Notes: generated from the letters alone by a model not told the origin. A stretch of DNA of 43,821 nt from Gammaproteobacteria bacterium (GCA_013151035.1 JAADJB010000026.1:1-43821); one strand, 5' to 3'. Shown: positions 8,285-16,227, counted from the first letter of the stretch. Numbers and translations: made by a program.

Positions 8285-10447
8285 TTAACGAACGGCAAAG
8301 AAGTTAGGTCCCATGCCTTCTGGCGGCTGAATGAACAGCGGATCAATTGTTGATGCTGGTGCAGGTGATGCTGGATTACCCACGGTGGTGGAATCAACAT
8401 TCTGTACTCGACCAACTGCAAAGTCTGCCTCATAGATGGTTCCATTCTCATCCAGGAAGCGTCTCAGTACTTGTACTGGATGTACGAAACGATCCGGTGC
8501 AACCTGCTTAACGATAGGTACACGTCTGCCTGTTACAGGGTGAGTAATAAAGCGGATGATATTGGTGGTGTTTAACGGCGGTACAACGGTGATTGCGCTG
8601 TTGTAATCGTCGGCATTAGCCAGTTCAAAGAACTGATGTTTTTCGCCACCATTGGTGCGACAGATTCGATCCAGTGGTTCGCCATGCGGGAAACATGAAG
8701 CGAATACATAACGCTTGCTCGGATCTAAAGGTACACCACCAACCATAGTCTCTACAATACGGCCACTGGATGTGCCGAATGGACGATTGTCCAGATCAAC
8801 CTTTTGTGTAATGTTGGACAGACCAACATACCAGCCACCTCGTTGCAGGAAGGGGTTGCGATTAAACACAGCAGATAATACCGATTCCAGATCTCTTTCA
8901 ATGCTTAAACCAGAGAATTCAGCAACAGCAACAGCCGGGCTGATAGGGAATTGCGTATAAAGATCACGTAGAGTGATTTCACCACTGCCACCCTCATTAC
9001 TGGATAGAATCACATTGCCAAAGCGGAAGCCATTGGTCATGGATAGATCGACACCATTTGTCCAGTCGGTCTGACTGGATACAATTGGATCGGTAATGCT
9101 ACGCATGGCATCAGCGATGACATTGTTGATTACATCTTCCAATACGTGACTACGCTTGAGTAACACATCGGTATAACCAACAACGGTATCCAGATCTTCG
9201 GTTAATTGATGACCGCGTACGGTTACATCACCACAGTTATTTGCCGGGCAGTAACCACCAGGCATAAAGCTGTGACGCGCAACGGCATTGTCAGCACCAG
9301 CAATAAAAGGTTCCTCTGCTGCATCGGCAATGATCTTCATGGCTGGATCTTCAATGACATCATCATCTACCGGTATGGCTGTCCATTTGAAGTCTCTGAC
9401 ATGACCGTTTCTAACCCGTAGATCCAGGCGACCAAGATACAAGTCTTCGGTGGTCTCAACCACGATAGCGGCACCCTTGGCAAGCATATGTCTTTCATAA
9501 CCACTCAGATTGGAACCTGGTGTGGTTGCTATTGTTTCATGTTGGTTTACCAACAAAGCACCCAGGGTTAATTCATGGGTATGTGCGGATAATACAACAT
9601 CGACATCCTTGAACATCTTACCGATCTGGATGTTTTGGGGAAGCCCCAATTCAGATTGAACCACGATCATATCAATGCCTTGATCCTTGATTTCATCAAT
9701 GATGCCAGGTAGTTCTTCGATGCCCTGAGTAAAGCGGAAACCGATATTAAAGACATTGGCTTGTTGCGGCACAATCGACGCGGTGATACCGATAACAGCA
9801 ACCGGTTCTCCACCCATGTCGAATACCTTATAAGCAGGCAGAACACGACGGTTACGTCCAGGTGCAGGGATTGGCTCACCGTTGGCATTGTAGATATTAA
9901 CAGCCAGTGTCGGGAAGGTTGCCTTGGTGACGCCAGGGCCATCATAGGCATTTGCCATAACTCGGAGGTTAGCCGGGAGTGGTCCTGTTGGTGCTGTAAA
10001 GCGATTGCGGAATACAGCAGGGCCGTAGCCAAATTCCCAGTTACCTGGGGTGTAGGCATCAATGCCAAAGGCATTCAGCGCAGGCATAATAGCATCACCA
10101 ATGGTAAACATGGTCTCAGCGGTACCGTGAGTCGAGTCGCCAACGGCCAGTAACAGGCTGTTGTTGCTGCTGGCGCGAACCTCATTGACCAGGGTCTTGA
10201 GTTTAGCTACGCCACCGGCGTTTTGTACATAACGCGTTGTGCCATCCGGATTATGGATAACACCGGCATGGGGAATGATATTTCCGTGAACATCAGATAA
10301 TTGCATCAGGGTGATGTTAAAACGGTTGTTGTCATGGTGTTCATGCTCATGTCGGGCATAAGCAGATGATGTGGCTATACCGAGGGTTAGCAGTGTTGTT
10401 ATGCTTGCCCCCAGATATTTTTTAATGAAAGCGCGTGGCTTATTCAT
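8285..10447 (-). CDS. Secreted 5'-nucleotidase/SoxB-like metallophosphoesterase with altered active site
   Basis: The 720-residue protein has a signal peptide (to about residue 31) and a His-rich stretch (RHEHEHHD). It has the two-domain layout of the UshA/5'-nucleotidase family, to which the thiosulfohydrolase SoxB also belongs. Metal-site motifs visible are SDVHG (Asp52, His54), GDSTHG (Asp104), GNWEFGYG (Asn136) and AHTHE (His289, His291). The usual GNHE-F-D catalytic His and Asp are Trp137 and Gly140, and the usual SHxG ligand is Glu266. SoxB, as I recall it, also has Trp after the metal-site residue, so this is probably not a simple nucleotidase. ATG 10447 follows GGAGG. The gene is divergent from an ECF sigma gene with which it appears co-regulated. 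Confidence 0.8.
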   Translation of the reverse strand: MNKPRAFIKKYLGASITTLLTLGIATSSAYARHEHEHHDNNRFNITLMQLSDVHGNIIPHAGVIHNPDGTTRYVQNAGGVAKLKTLVNEVRASSNNSLLLAVGDSTHGTAETMFTIGDAIMPALNAFGIDAYTPGNWEFGYGPAVFRNRFTAPTGPLPANLRVMANAYDGPGVTKATFPTLAVNIYNANGEPIPAPGRNRRVLPAYKVFDMGGEPVAVIGITASIVPQQANVFNIGFRFTQGIEELPGIIDEIKDQGIDMIVVQSELGLPQNIQIGKMFKDVDVVLSAHTHELTLGALLVNQHETIATTPGSNLSGYERHMLAKGAAIVVETTEDLYLGRLDLRVRNGHVRDFKWTAIPVDDDVIEDPAMKIIADAAEEPFIAGADNAVARHSFMPGGYCPANNCGDVTVRGHQLTEDLDTVVGYTDVLLKRSHVLEDVINNVIADAMRSITDPIVSSQTDWTNGVDLSMTNGFRFGNVILSSNEGGSGEITLRDLYTQFPISPAVAVAEFSGLSIERDLESVLSAVFNRNPFLQRGGWYVGLSNITQKVDLDNRPFGTSSGRIVETMVGGVPLDPSKRYVFASCFPHGEPLDRICRTNGGEKHQFFELANADDYNSAITVVPPLNTTNIIRFITHPVTGRRVPIVKQVAPDRFVHPVQVLRRFLDENGTIYEADFAVGRVQNVDSTTVGNPASPAPASTIDPLFIQPPEGMGPNFFAVR

Positions 10448-10508
10448 GTGATCCTCCAAGATTATTGTTTAACAGGCGATATAGTTATTATTCGCCTTAA
10501 CATTTATT

Positions 10509-10536
10509 AAGACGTTATAGGCGAGCGTTTTATTCC
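10509..10536 (-). promoter_or_regulatory. Candidate ECF-sigma promoter of the metallophosphoesterase gene
   Basis: On the minus strand GGAATAA (10536-10530) is followed after exactly 16 bases by GTCTT (10513-10509). This resembles RpoE-type promoters (GGAACTT-N16-GTC). The sigma gene itself has GGAATAT-N16-GTCTA on the opposite strand, which strongly suggests both are read by the neighbouring sigma factor. An inverted repeat, AGGCGA/TCGCCT, lies in the leader at about 10470-10495. Confidence 0.5.
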
Positions 10537-10596
10537 CTTCTTTGAAAAAAACATGACAATAATCAATAAATAGTATGTATTAAAATACTAATAGAG

Positions 10597-10624
10597 GGAA
10601 TATTTCCTCATCTTCTTGCGTCTA
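10597..10624 (+). promoter_or_regulatory. Candidate autoregulated ECF-sigma promoter
   Basis: GGAATAT (10597-10603), a 16-base spacer and GTCTA (10620-10624) precede the sigma gene. They match the divergent promoter in both boxes and in spacing. Autoregulation is the rule for ECF sigma factors. The -35 box also lies within the near-palindrome GAGGGAATATTTCCTC. Confidence 0.5.
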
Positions 10625-10657
10625 TATAGAAGGAAGGGGAAATGTTAAGATGTTGCG

Positions 10658-11230
10658 GTGAATATTTTAAAACAGCTGTGTAACAAAAGGCGATTGGGTC
10701 AGATTGATCTGACGCGTAGCCGTGTGCGTCTTTACCGTATCGCCTATGCCTGGTCACATAGTCAGAGCATTGCGGATGACCTCACCCAGGAGGCGATGGA
10801 AAAGGCCTTGAAGAAGATTGATCAGTTAAAGGAACACGCTGCCCTGGATGGTTGGTTATACAAGATACTCGCCAACTGTTGGCGCGATTATTGTCGACAA
10901 CAGCGTGAGATGGATGATATTCAGGACTATAGCCTGTCTGAGGAAGATCATCCCGAAACACAATATGCGCGGCGGCGTGTTAATGATCTTGTGCATCAGG
11001 CGATTAGCGATTTGCCTGAGGATCAACGCCAGATCGTCACGCTGATTGATATTGGTGGTGCCAGTTATATTGATGTTTCGGAGATTCTGGAGATCCCGAT
11101 GGGCACGGTCATGAGTCGTTTGAGTCGAGCAAGAAAAAAATTGGCAGTATTGTTATTGCCGCAACGCAGTCAACTTGATGTCTATGATGTTAAGGCTACG
11201 AATGTATATTCAATAAGAGAGAAGCAATGA
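10658..11230 (+). CDS. ECF-type RNA polymerase sigma factor
   Basis: The 190-residue sigma-70-family protein contains only regions 2 and 4. Region 2 spans about residues 20-85 (RLYRIAYAW, ADDLTQEAMEKALKK, LDGWLYKILANCWRDYCR). Region 4 spans about 105-160 (AISDLPEDQRQIVTLIDIGG, then MGTVMSRLSRARKKL, the DNA-recognition helix). The GTG at 10658 is the only reasonable early start in frame, though its ribosome site is poor. Its stop overlaps the start of the anti-sigma gene in ATGA, implying translational coupling. Likely targets are its own promoter and the divergent phosphoesterase promoter. Confidence 0.9.
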   Translation: MNILKQLCNKRRLGQIDLTRSRVRLYRIAYAWSHSQSIADDLTQEAMEKALKKIDQLKEHAALDGWLYKILANCWRDYCRQQREMDDIQDYSLSEEDHPETQYARRRVNDLVHQAISDLPEDQRQIVTLIDIGGASYIDVSEILEIPMGTVMSRLSRARKKLAVLLLPQRSQLDVYDVKATNVYSIREKQ

Positions 11231-11955
11231 GTCAGAATGAATTTTCAGATGATTTTATCAATGCCTATATTGATAATGAATTAGGTGTTGATGATAGAGC
11301 CAGGCTGCTGGATCAGATCCGGGATGATGAGTCCCTGGCGGGTCGTGTCTGTCAGTTGCAGAAGGTTAAGGAAATGACTAAAAATGCCTATGATTGTATT
11401 GAGGTGCCAACCGCTACAGTCGTTTATAAATTAAAGACCCCCTGGACAGAATGGGCAACTACAGCACTGGCAGCAAGCGTATTATTGAGTGTGGGTGTGC
11501 TGGGTGGCTGGTATACACAGTCTCTTAATCATTCTCCTAATTTACTGGAGTTTGCCGAGACGGTAGAGGTGAATCATGGCTTACATGATAATCCGCGTCT
11601 GGTACTTCATGTCACAACGAATGATCCGGTAAAACTGGCGACAGTGTTGGAAGAAACAGAATCCTTATTGAAGCGTTATGAAGGGCGTGCAAATCAACCT
11701 GAGGTTGAGATCCTTGCCAATGGCCAGGGGCTCGGTTTGTTAAGAGTGGGGGGTGCAGACTTTGCTGAACGGATTAATGCACTACAATCACGTTATGATA
11801 ATCTTGCTTTTCTTGCCTGTAAGAAAACGATTGATCGTTTGAAGTCACAGTATAAGACGGATGTTAATCTATTGCCGGGTGTGAAGATAGTACCTTCTGC
11901 CTTAGGTGAGATGATTGATAAGAAACAGCAGGGCTGGGCTTATATCAAGATCTAG
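11227..11955 (+). CDS. Membrane anti-sigma factor with C-terminal DsrE-like domain
   Basis: Residues 1-65 resemble a short anti-sigma domain (FINAYIDNELGVDDRARLLDQI) but lack the HxxxCxxC zinc motif. One membrane helix spans about 75-97. Residues of about 123-242 look like a DsrE/DsrF-family fold: RLVLHVTTNDPVKLATVLEE, EVEILANGQGLGLL, a cysteine at 198 (LACKKTIDRL), and LLPGVKIVPSALGEMIDKKQ. Topology places this domain in the periplasm. DsrE-like proteins handle sulfur or bind small ligands, so it may be the signal-sensing part. It is coupled to the sigma gene by an ATGA overlap. The domain assignment is by eye and should be tested by profile search. Confidence 0.75.
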   Translation: MSQNEFSDDFINAYIDNELGVDDRARLLDQIRDDESLAGRVCQLQKVKEMTKNAYDCIEVPTATVVYKLKTPWTEWATTALAASVLLSVGVLGGWYTQSLNHSPNLLEFAETVEVNHGLHDNPRLVLHVTTNDPVKLATVLEETESLLKRYEGRANQPEVEILANGQGLGLLRVGGADFAERINALQSRYDNLAFLACKKTIDRLKSQYKTDVNLLPGVKIVPSALGEMIDKKQQGWAYIKI

Positions 11956-11967
11956 GGTTTAGCGGGT

Positions 11968-12001
11968 AAAAAAATCCGGGACAGACATTAAGTCTGTCCC
12001 G
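11968..12001 (-). terminator. Terminator of the 12029-12631 PEP-CTERM gene
   Basis: CGGGACAGAC and GTCTGTCCCG form a perfect 10-bp stem with a five-base loop. On the minus strand the stem is followed by seven T, so it ends the minus-strand gene. It may also slow the convergent sigma/anti-sigma transcript, though the plus side lacks a T-run. Confidence 0.85.
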
Positions 12002-12028
12002 AAATTAAGATAAAGCAGCGCTTATTTT

Positions 12029-12631
12029 TTATTTTCGTCGTCTTGCTATTGCAAATAAGCCTATCAGACCTGAACCAAACAACCACATAGCAGCCGGTAT
12101 AGGTACCGCTGTAGGTGGTGTTACAGTAGCTTCTATTGCTGATGCATCTAGCGTTGCTTTTTTAAATTCGATCTCACCTGAGGTCACCTCCAGAGTTGCG
12201 CTCAGTTCACCTGTTGCACTCAAGGTTATTATTGACGTCAGTCCCACGGTGATGGCTGTTTCACTGGTGACGCTGCTGAAGTTTTCTGTACCAACGGTAA
12301 GATTAGCGAGGGTAACCGTACCTGATTTATGTTCCTCAGGTTCATCATCCTCTCCATCGTTATCAGTGTCATGGCTCTTATCGTCATCCTCATCTTCTTC
12401 CCACTCTAATATGATAGTGGCGGATGATACGTCTTGAGAAACCGGATTAAAACCATCGGTGGTAATGTTAAATATCCATGAGTCGTTATTAGTGCCACTG
12501 GTGCTTAATGTGATCTCTCCAGCATTATAGACATCGCTGTAGTGTGTAACAGTGGTGGCTGCTGCTGAGCCTGCTGTTAATAAGCTGAGCGCAGCAACGA
12601 GTGATGACGCTAATTTTTTTATGTCTTTCAT
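12029..12631 (-). CDS. VPxPA-CTERM exported protein with acidic segment
   Basis: The 200-residue protein has a signal peptide (LASSLVAALSLLTAGSAAA) and a beta-rich body. A highly acidic insert at about 77-102 (EWEEDEDDD, then repeated D/E) resembles calcium-binding acidic loops. The C-terminal exosortase signal is VPIPAAMWLFGSGLIGLFA with tail RRRK. A sigma-54 promoter lies about 65 bp upstream and a terminator follows. The acidic stretch distinguishes it from the two tandem paralogues. Confidence 0.85.
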   Translation of the reverse strand: MKDIKKLASSLVAALSLLTAGSAAATTVTHYSDVYNAGEITLSTSGTNNDSWIFNITTDGFNPVSQDVSSATIILEWEEDEDDDKSHDTDNDGEDDEPEEHKSGTVTLANLTVGTENFSSVTSETAITVGLTSIITLSATGELSATLEVTSGEIEFKKATLDASAIEATVTPPTAVPIPAAMWLFGSGLIGLFAIARRRK

Positions 12632-12696
12632 TGTCTATTCCCTTTGTCTATTTAGTATTCTTATTGAAGCATTTATTATTCTTCGAATACAACCAG

Positions 12697-12712
12697 AGCA
12701 AAATCCATGCCT
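12697..12712 (-). promoter_or_regulatory. Sigma-54 promoter of the acidic VPxPA-CTERM gene
   Basis: The minus strand reads AGGCATGGATTTTGCT, with GG and GC 12 bp apart and TTGC at -12. It is one of four such promoters in front of PEP-CTERM units. Confidence 0.65.
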
Positions 12713-12786
12713 ATTAATAATTGACATTGATTTTCAATCACTTATCAGTGATTGTTGGTTTTTTATCAGGTTGCTTAAGGGGGATG

Positions 12787-12802
12787 TGTAATATTATTCG
12801 AC
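12787..12802 (-). promoter_or_regulatory. Proximal candidate activator site
   Basis: TGTAATATTATTCGAC (plus-strand reading) lies 74 bp upstream of the sigma-54 box. The sites at 16212 (14/16 or better) and 13153 (14/16) are near-identical. Confidence 0.5.
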
Positions 12803-12810
12803 ACAAAGGC

Positions 12811-12850
12811 AAGGGTGTTTATCCTCTTAAATGAAGATAAACCCTTTTTT
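12811..12850 (+). terminator. Orphan terminator-like hairpin
   Basis: AAGGG-TG-TTTATC pairs with GATAAACCCTT (11 bp with a two-base bulge), followed by a T-run on the plus strand. No plus-strand gene precedes it in the 12632-12810 gap. It could end an unannotated small transcript or be fortuitous. Confidence 0.4.
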
Positions 12851-12881
12851 ATCAAATAGTTGGAGTTATTTGATGGATGAT

Positions 12882-12935
12882 ACGCCAGCTGTAAAGAATA
12901 ATGAATAGCTTTTCATTATTCTTTACAGCTGGCGT
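12882..12935. repeat. 24-bp perfect inverted repeat
   Basis: The arms 12882-12905 and 12912-12935 are perfect reverse complements around a six-base loop (TAGCTT). The stem begins ACGCCAGCTGTAAAGAATAA and the right arm is followed by TTATTTTAT. The 12632-13293 gap holds no gene: it contains the sigma-54 promoter, two activator-site copies, the orphan hairpin and this palindrome. Confidence 0.85.
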
Positions 12936-13152
12936 TATTTTATACGTTTATTTATTAATAATCAGTCACTTATGTTTGTTTGCCCGTGTAATTTAAAGTG
13001 TAAGTTCTTCCGGCTATCAGAGTGGTTTATTAAAACCAGCATCAATATTTAATTAATACTATGCAGTATTGATGCCAACAAATAATTTCACTTTATTTAC
13101 AATGAGTTATGAGTAATTATGGTTTGATCCCTTAAGGAGTTTAATAGTGGGT

Positions 13153-13168
13153 TGTAAAGTTATTCGAC
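13153..13168 (-). promoter_or_regulatory. Distal copy of the candidate activator site
   Basis: TGTAAAGTTATTCGAC matches the 12787 site at 14 of 16 positions in the same orientation. It is about 440 bp from the nearest sigma-54 promoter. A weaker relative, TGTAATTTTTTCTGAC, occurs at 13275-13290. Confidence 0.4.
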
Positions 13169-13293
13169 ATATAAATTGATGTTGTCTTTCTTAAGATGTG
13201 ATATTAATCCTTTATTTATCAGTTTATTAGCGTTGTTTTTTGTTGCTTATATTGACTGACAGACGGTTTTTAAGTGTAATTTTTTCTGACGAT

Positions 13294-13806
13294 TTAGTAG
13301 GTCTGAACACAAAGTTTATCCCAGAAAATATCAAAGTTGATAACGTCACTTTCCAGATAGCTGGATTGTATGCCAACATAGATGAAACGTTGATAGTTGC
13401 TAATAGCGATCCCCTCCGATCTGAATTGTACCTCGCCACAGGTAACCACACGGTTTTTAAAACCTCGATGAAAGAAAGTATGCTGGAAATCGGCGGCATC
13501 TGCTGCAGGGTAATTATTTAAGGTGATGTCCTGCCCCCGGTTTATCCACATTTTTTGTATCCGGGGTTCGTCATCAAATTGTTCATTAATACCGGTGAAT
13601 TCGTCTTTAATATCGGAGGGTTTGATTTCCTTGGGCAGAGCTGGTGATGGTTTTTTATCTGACGGTTCTTTTGCTACAGATGTGCTTTCAGGGTCAAGTG
13701 TTGTCTCGTCTTGAACGGGGATATCTTTGTTATTGGGGAAAAAAAAGATGCCTGTTGTAATGAGTGTCAACAAGAGTATGGCTATCGTTAGGTATCGAGT
13801 TTTCAT
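13294..13806 (-). CDS. Hypothetical membrane-anchored or secreted protein
   Basis: The 170-residue protein begins with an uncleaved or signal-type hydrophobic helix (YLTIAILLLTLITTGIFFF), followed by a Pro/Glu/Lys/Ser-rich linker (about 25-65) and a compact C-terminal domain of about 100 residues. That domain has two cysteines that could form a disulfide (VVTCGEV and WDKLCVQ). The domain has the look of a small periplasmic protein, but I do not recognise the family. ATG 13806 is preferred over the upstream in-frame TTG. It lies downstream of a strong terminator, so it needs its own promoter or read-through. No PEP-CTERM signal. Confidence 0.6.
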   Translation of the reverse strand: MKTRYLTIAILLLTLITTGIFFFPNNKDIPVQDETTLDPESTSVAKEPSDKKPSPALPKEIKPSDIKDEFTGINEQFDDEPRIQKMWINRGQDITLNNYPAADAADFQHTFFHRGFKNRVVTCGEVQFRSEGIAISNYQRFIYVGIQSSYLESDVINFDIFWDKLCVQTY

Positions 13807-13825
13807 AAGAAAAATATTGGGCAAT

Positions 13826-13854
13826 AAAAAAGGCTCGCGTTAGCGAGCCTTTTG
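13826..13854 (-). terminator. Terminator after the 462-residue secreted protein gene
   Basis: AGGCTCGC and GCGAGCCT pair across GTTA, with A/T runs on both sides. On the minus strand it lies about 22 bases beyond the stop at 13876. It ends the two-gene PEP-CTERM operon. Confidence 0.9.
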
Positions 13855-13875
13855 TTCTCCTTAGATTAGTCTTGA

Positions 13876-15264
13876 CTAATCATTCTGGTTGTCTTCTGTG
13901 TCATCATCTTCTTCGTCTTCACTTAGCAGCGTACAAGATTGATTATTGTACTTATGCTCAATGCTAACGACTTCGAAGTTTGCGTCACTTGATCCACAGG
14001 TGACTGTGGTTAGCTTCGATGTATCGAAAGAGCCATAGTCTCCAGAGGTTGCATCATAGACCAGGCAGCTCTTGCCATACCCACCTTTGGCGCGCTGGAA
14101 GGAGTAGATCTTGCCAGAAGATTTATGACGAATCTTGATCTCATGCATGTCTGACTCTTCAGCTTCAGCAGTCGTTGAACAATCCAATGGGGTATCATTC
14201 TGGTAGTAGGAAACATTGTTATGTCCTTTCTTCCAGTAGTGATGCCCTGTTTCCTGTAGCACAACGTTGCTGGTTGCGGTTACATCACCGAGTACCAGCG
14301 TTACATCTACACCATCACTATTATCAATCTGACTGTTATCTGCCCTGGAGGCGATGAAGCTGAATTTACCCTTGGTACAGTTCAGTGTTGCGGCCAGGTG
14401 TGGAGAACCACCAATCCAGGCGCGATATTTATCCTTGTTACCGACCTTGGCAAATGAACCAATCGGGAATTCAAAGGTTTCACCATCAAGTGATAATACT
14501 ACCAGTGACTGAGTGGAATCAAAATTAGCGGGGCAACTTGTTGATAATGCAACCTTAATCTTGGATTTTGATTTTCCATAACGGCCATAGTGACGATAGT
14601 TTTTCTTGCCATCACGAACAAATATCTTTTTGACATCATAACAGGTGGCAACAGGAGGGACGACAATGGCTGGCTCAACAGCGCCGATTTGTCCTTTTGC
14701 ACCGCCATTCCAGTTTGTCAGGCAATCTCCAGTGAAATTATTGCCCTCAACATTGAGTATCATGCCGACCTCGGCACCAACAACATAGTCGCCAGCGGTT
14801 ACTAATGCACCACCAGTTATTGCAAACCTTGCATCAAAGGTCGTTCTTACTGTAGTACTGGCAGGATCCAGGCCTAATGATATAATCTCACCTGTTAGTA
14901 AGGTGCCTGAATATTCAGGGACAAAATCCTGATTCAGGTCGATATCGCCAGCTACGGTGAGATCATCACCGCCTGGATCACCACTAACCAGATTACAAGT
15001 GCTATCCAATGAGATGTTCATGGTTACAGCCGGGGCTGTTGCGAGTGGATAGATGGGTAACGCTGTACCACCCACCTGGGTGTAGTCCAGGGCCGTCGCA
15101 TTAACACTCAGTGCGCCAGTGGTTGCATCAAATACGGTCGTGCCACCAGAGTTGTAGTTGAACAGTGGTTGCCCAGGGGTAATACCCAGTAGTGCTGCAG
15201 ATACACTTCCTGCAAAAACAGGCAATGCCACCGTGGCTAATAGAAGAATCTTTTTTGTTTTCAT
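13876..15264 (-). CDS. Hypothetical secreted protein, second gene of a PEP-CTERM operon
   Basis: The 462-residue protein has a signal peptide (KKILLLATVALPVFAGSVSA). The N-terminal half is rich in Gly/Thr/Ala (about 25-205) and resembles the bodies of exported matrix proteins. The C-terminal half is basic and Cys-containing (CYDVKKIFVRDGKKNYRHYG), ending in a very acidic tail (EDEEDDDTED). It has at least seven cysteines. No sorting signal or membrane helix follows the signal peptide, so it is probably released. The ATG follows AAGGAG and lies two bases after the preceding stop, so translation is coupled to the PEP-CTERM gene. Family not recognised. Confidence 0.75.
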   Translation of the reverse strand: MKTKKILLLATVALPVFAGSVSAALLGITPGQPLFNYNSGGTTVFDATTGALSVNATALDYTQVGGTALPIYPLATAPAVTMNISLDSTCNLVSGDPGGDDLTVAGDIDLNQDFVPEYSGTLLTGEIISLGLDPASTTVRTTFDARFAITGGALVTAGDYVVGAEVGMILNVEGNNFTGDCLTNWNGGAKGQIGAVEPAIVVPPVATCYDVKKIFVRDGKKNYRHYGRYGKSKSKIKVALSTSCPANFDSTQSLVVLSLDGETFEFPIGSFAKVGNKDKYRAWIGGSPHLAATLNCTKGKFSFIASRADNSQIDNSDGVDVTLVLGDVTATSNVVLQETGHHYWKKGHNNVSYYQNDTPLDCSTTAEAEESDMHEIKIRHKSSGKIYSFQRAKGGYGKSCLVYDATSGDYGSFDTSKLTTVTCGSSDANFEVVSIEHKYNNQSCTLLSEDEEDDDTEDNQND

Positions 15265-15266
15265 TG

Positions 15267-16055
15267 TTATCTCCTTGATTTTGAGGTTGAGAAAAGTGCG
15301 ATTATACCTGATAGGAAGAGCCAGAATGCAGCAGGTACAGGTACGGCAACATCCAGCGTTGCTGATGAGACTGTCCAGCTTTCATCCCATTTGACCGTAT
15401 TTGTTGATGAGGTGATACCGCTTAGGGATAGAATACCTTCTGCGGTAGAGCCATAACCCGCTAGGCTCAGCAGGCTGGCTGAATCGATGATGGCACGAAA
15501 ATCGATAGTAGTTCCATCAAATCCCATCGCGGTTATGCTGCTACCACTGATCAAGGCACCATCTAGTACGGTGCCATTTGCTGCGGTGGCGGTATAAAGT
15601 CCAGGTGTCTGGAAGAGTGGGTTTGTATTGCTAAAGCCACCAAAATATTGAGCAACTTTACCATTCAGGCTCATTGAGCCACCGAGTAGATTGCCACTAC
15701 TATCTACCGACATTGTCATAGAGAAATCGTCATTGCCTGGCCCTGTTGCAGGGCTTACAAGGATAGAGGTATCCGGATTAGTTCCTGCGGCAATGCCTGT
15801 CATATCTGATGCATCAGGCCAAGGGCTGAGTTGATCAGGGAGGAAAGAGGTGTTGCCTGCGGTTCCGTTTACCACTAGTGTTCCCTCATTAAGACCACCA
15901 TCATAGGTATAATCAACCGTTAAACCGACTATGTTAAAGTCGGGAGCGCATCCCCCGGGGAAGGTACAGGCCCCTATGAGAGCTGCATTTGCTGAATTTA
16001 TGAGCCCACTGGACAAACCGAGCGCAAGCACCAATAAGAATCGGATTGATTTCAT
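15267..16055 (-). CDS. PEP-CTERM-type exported protein
   Basis: The 262-residue protein has a signal peptide (FLLVLALGLSSGLINSANA). The body begins with a CTFPGGCAPDF two-cysteine motif and is Gly/Ser/Thr-rich. The C-terminal signal is VPVPAAFWLFLSGIIALFS with basic tail SKSRR, another VPxPA form. A sigma-54 promoter precedes it and GGAG precedes the ATG. It is the first gene of a two-gene unit with the 462-residue secreted protein. Probably a surface or matrix protein processed by an exosortase that is not in this window. Confidence 0.85.
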   Translation of the reverse strand: MKSIRFLLVLALGLSSGLINSANAALIGACTFPGGCAPDFNIVGLTVDYTYDGGLNEGTLVVNGTAGNTSFLPDQLSPWPDASDMTGIAAGTNPDTSILVSPATGPGNDDFSMTMSVDSSGNLLGGSMSLNGKVAQYFGGFSNTNPLFQTPGLYTATAANGTVLDGALISGSSITAMGFDGTTIDFRAIIDSASLLSLAGYGSTAEGILSLSGITSSTNTVKWDESWTVSSATLDVAVPVPAAFWLFLSGIIALFSTSKSRR

Positions 16056-16120
16056 TTTATATCTCCATGTAAAACTTAATTGTTTTTCTTTAAAATTAAT
16101 TATAATTCAAAATATCCAGA

Positions 16121-16136
16121 AGCAATATTTATGCCT
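16121..16136 (-). promoter_or_regulatory. Sigma-54 promoter of the two-gene PEP-CTERM operon
   Basis: The minus strand reads AGGCATAAATATTGCT, with correct GG/GC spacing and TTGC. It closely resembles the promoter at 12697-12712. The predicted start point is near 16110. Confidence 0.65.
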
Positions 16137-16211
16137 GTTTATAATTGTTGTTATTTTTTAATAGGTTAAGTGTTTTATGTGTTCTTTATGAGGGGTATGG
16201 GTAAGAGATAG

Positions 16212-16227
16212 TGTAATTTTATTCGAC
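16212..16227 (-). promoter_or_regulatory. Proximal candidate activator site of the two-gene PEP-CTERM operon
   Basis: TGTAATTTTATTCGAC (plus reading) lies 75 bp upstream of the sigma-54 box, nearly identical in sequence and position to the site at 12787. The 16056-16516 gap is otherwise AT-rich and holds no gene. Confidence 0.5.

Noticed and set aside
11227-11400. Zinc-binding anti-sigma (ZAS) domain
   Set aside because: The HxxxCxxC motif is absent; the cysteines at 42 and 57 do not fit it.
13240-13521. Plus-strand 93-codon frame
   Set aside because: It lies opposite the more convincing minus-strand secreted protein (13294-13806), and no ribosome site was seen.
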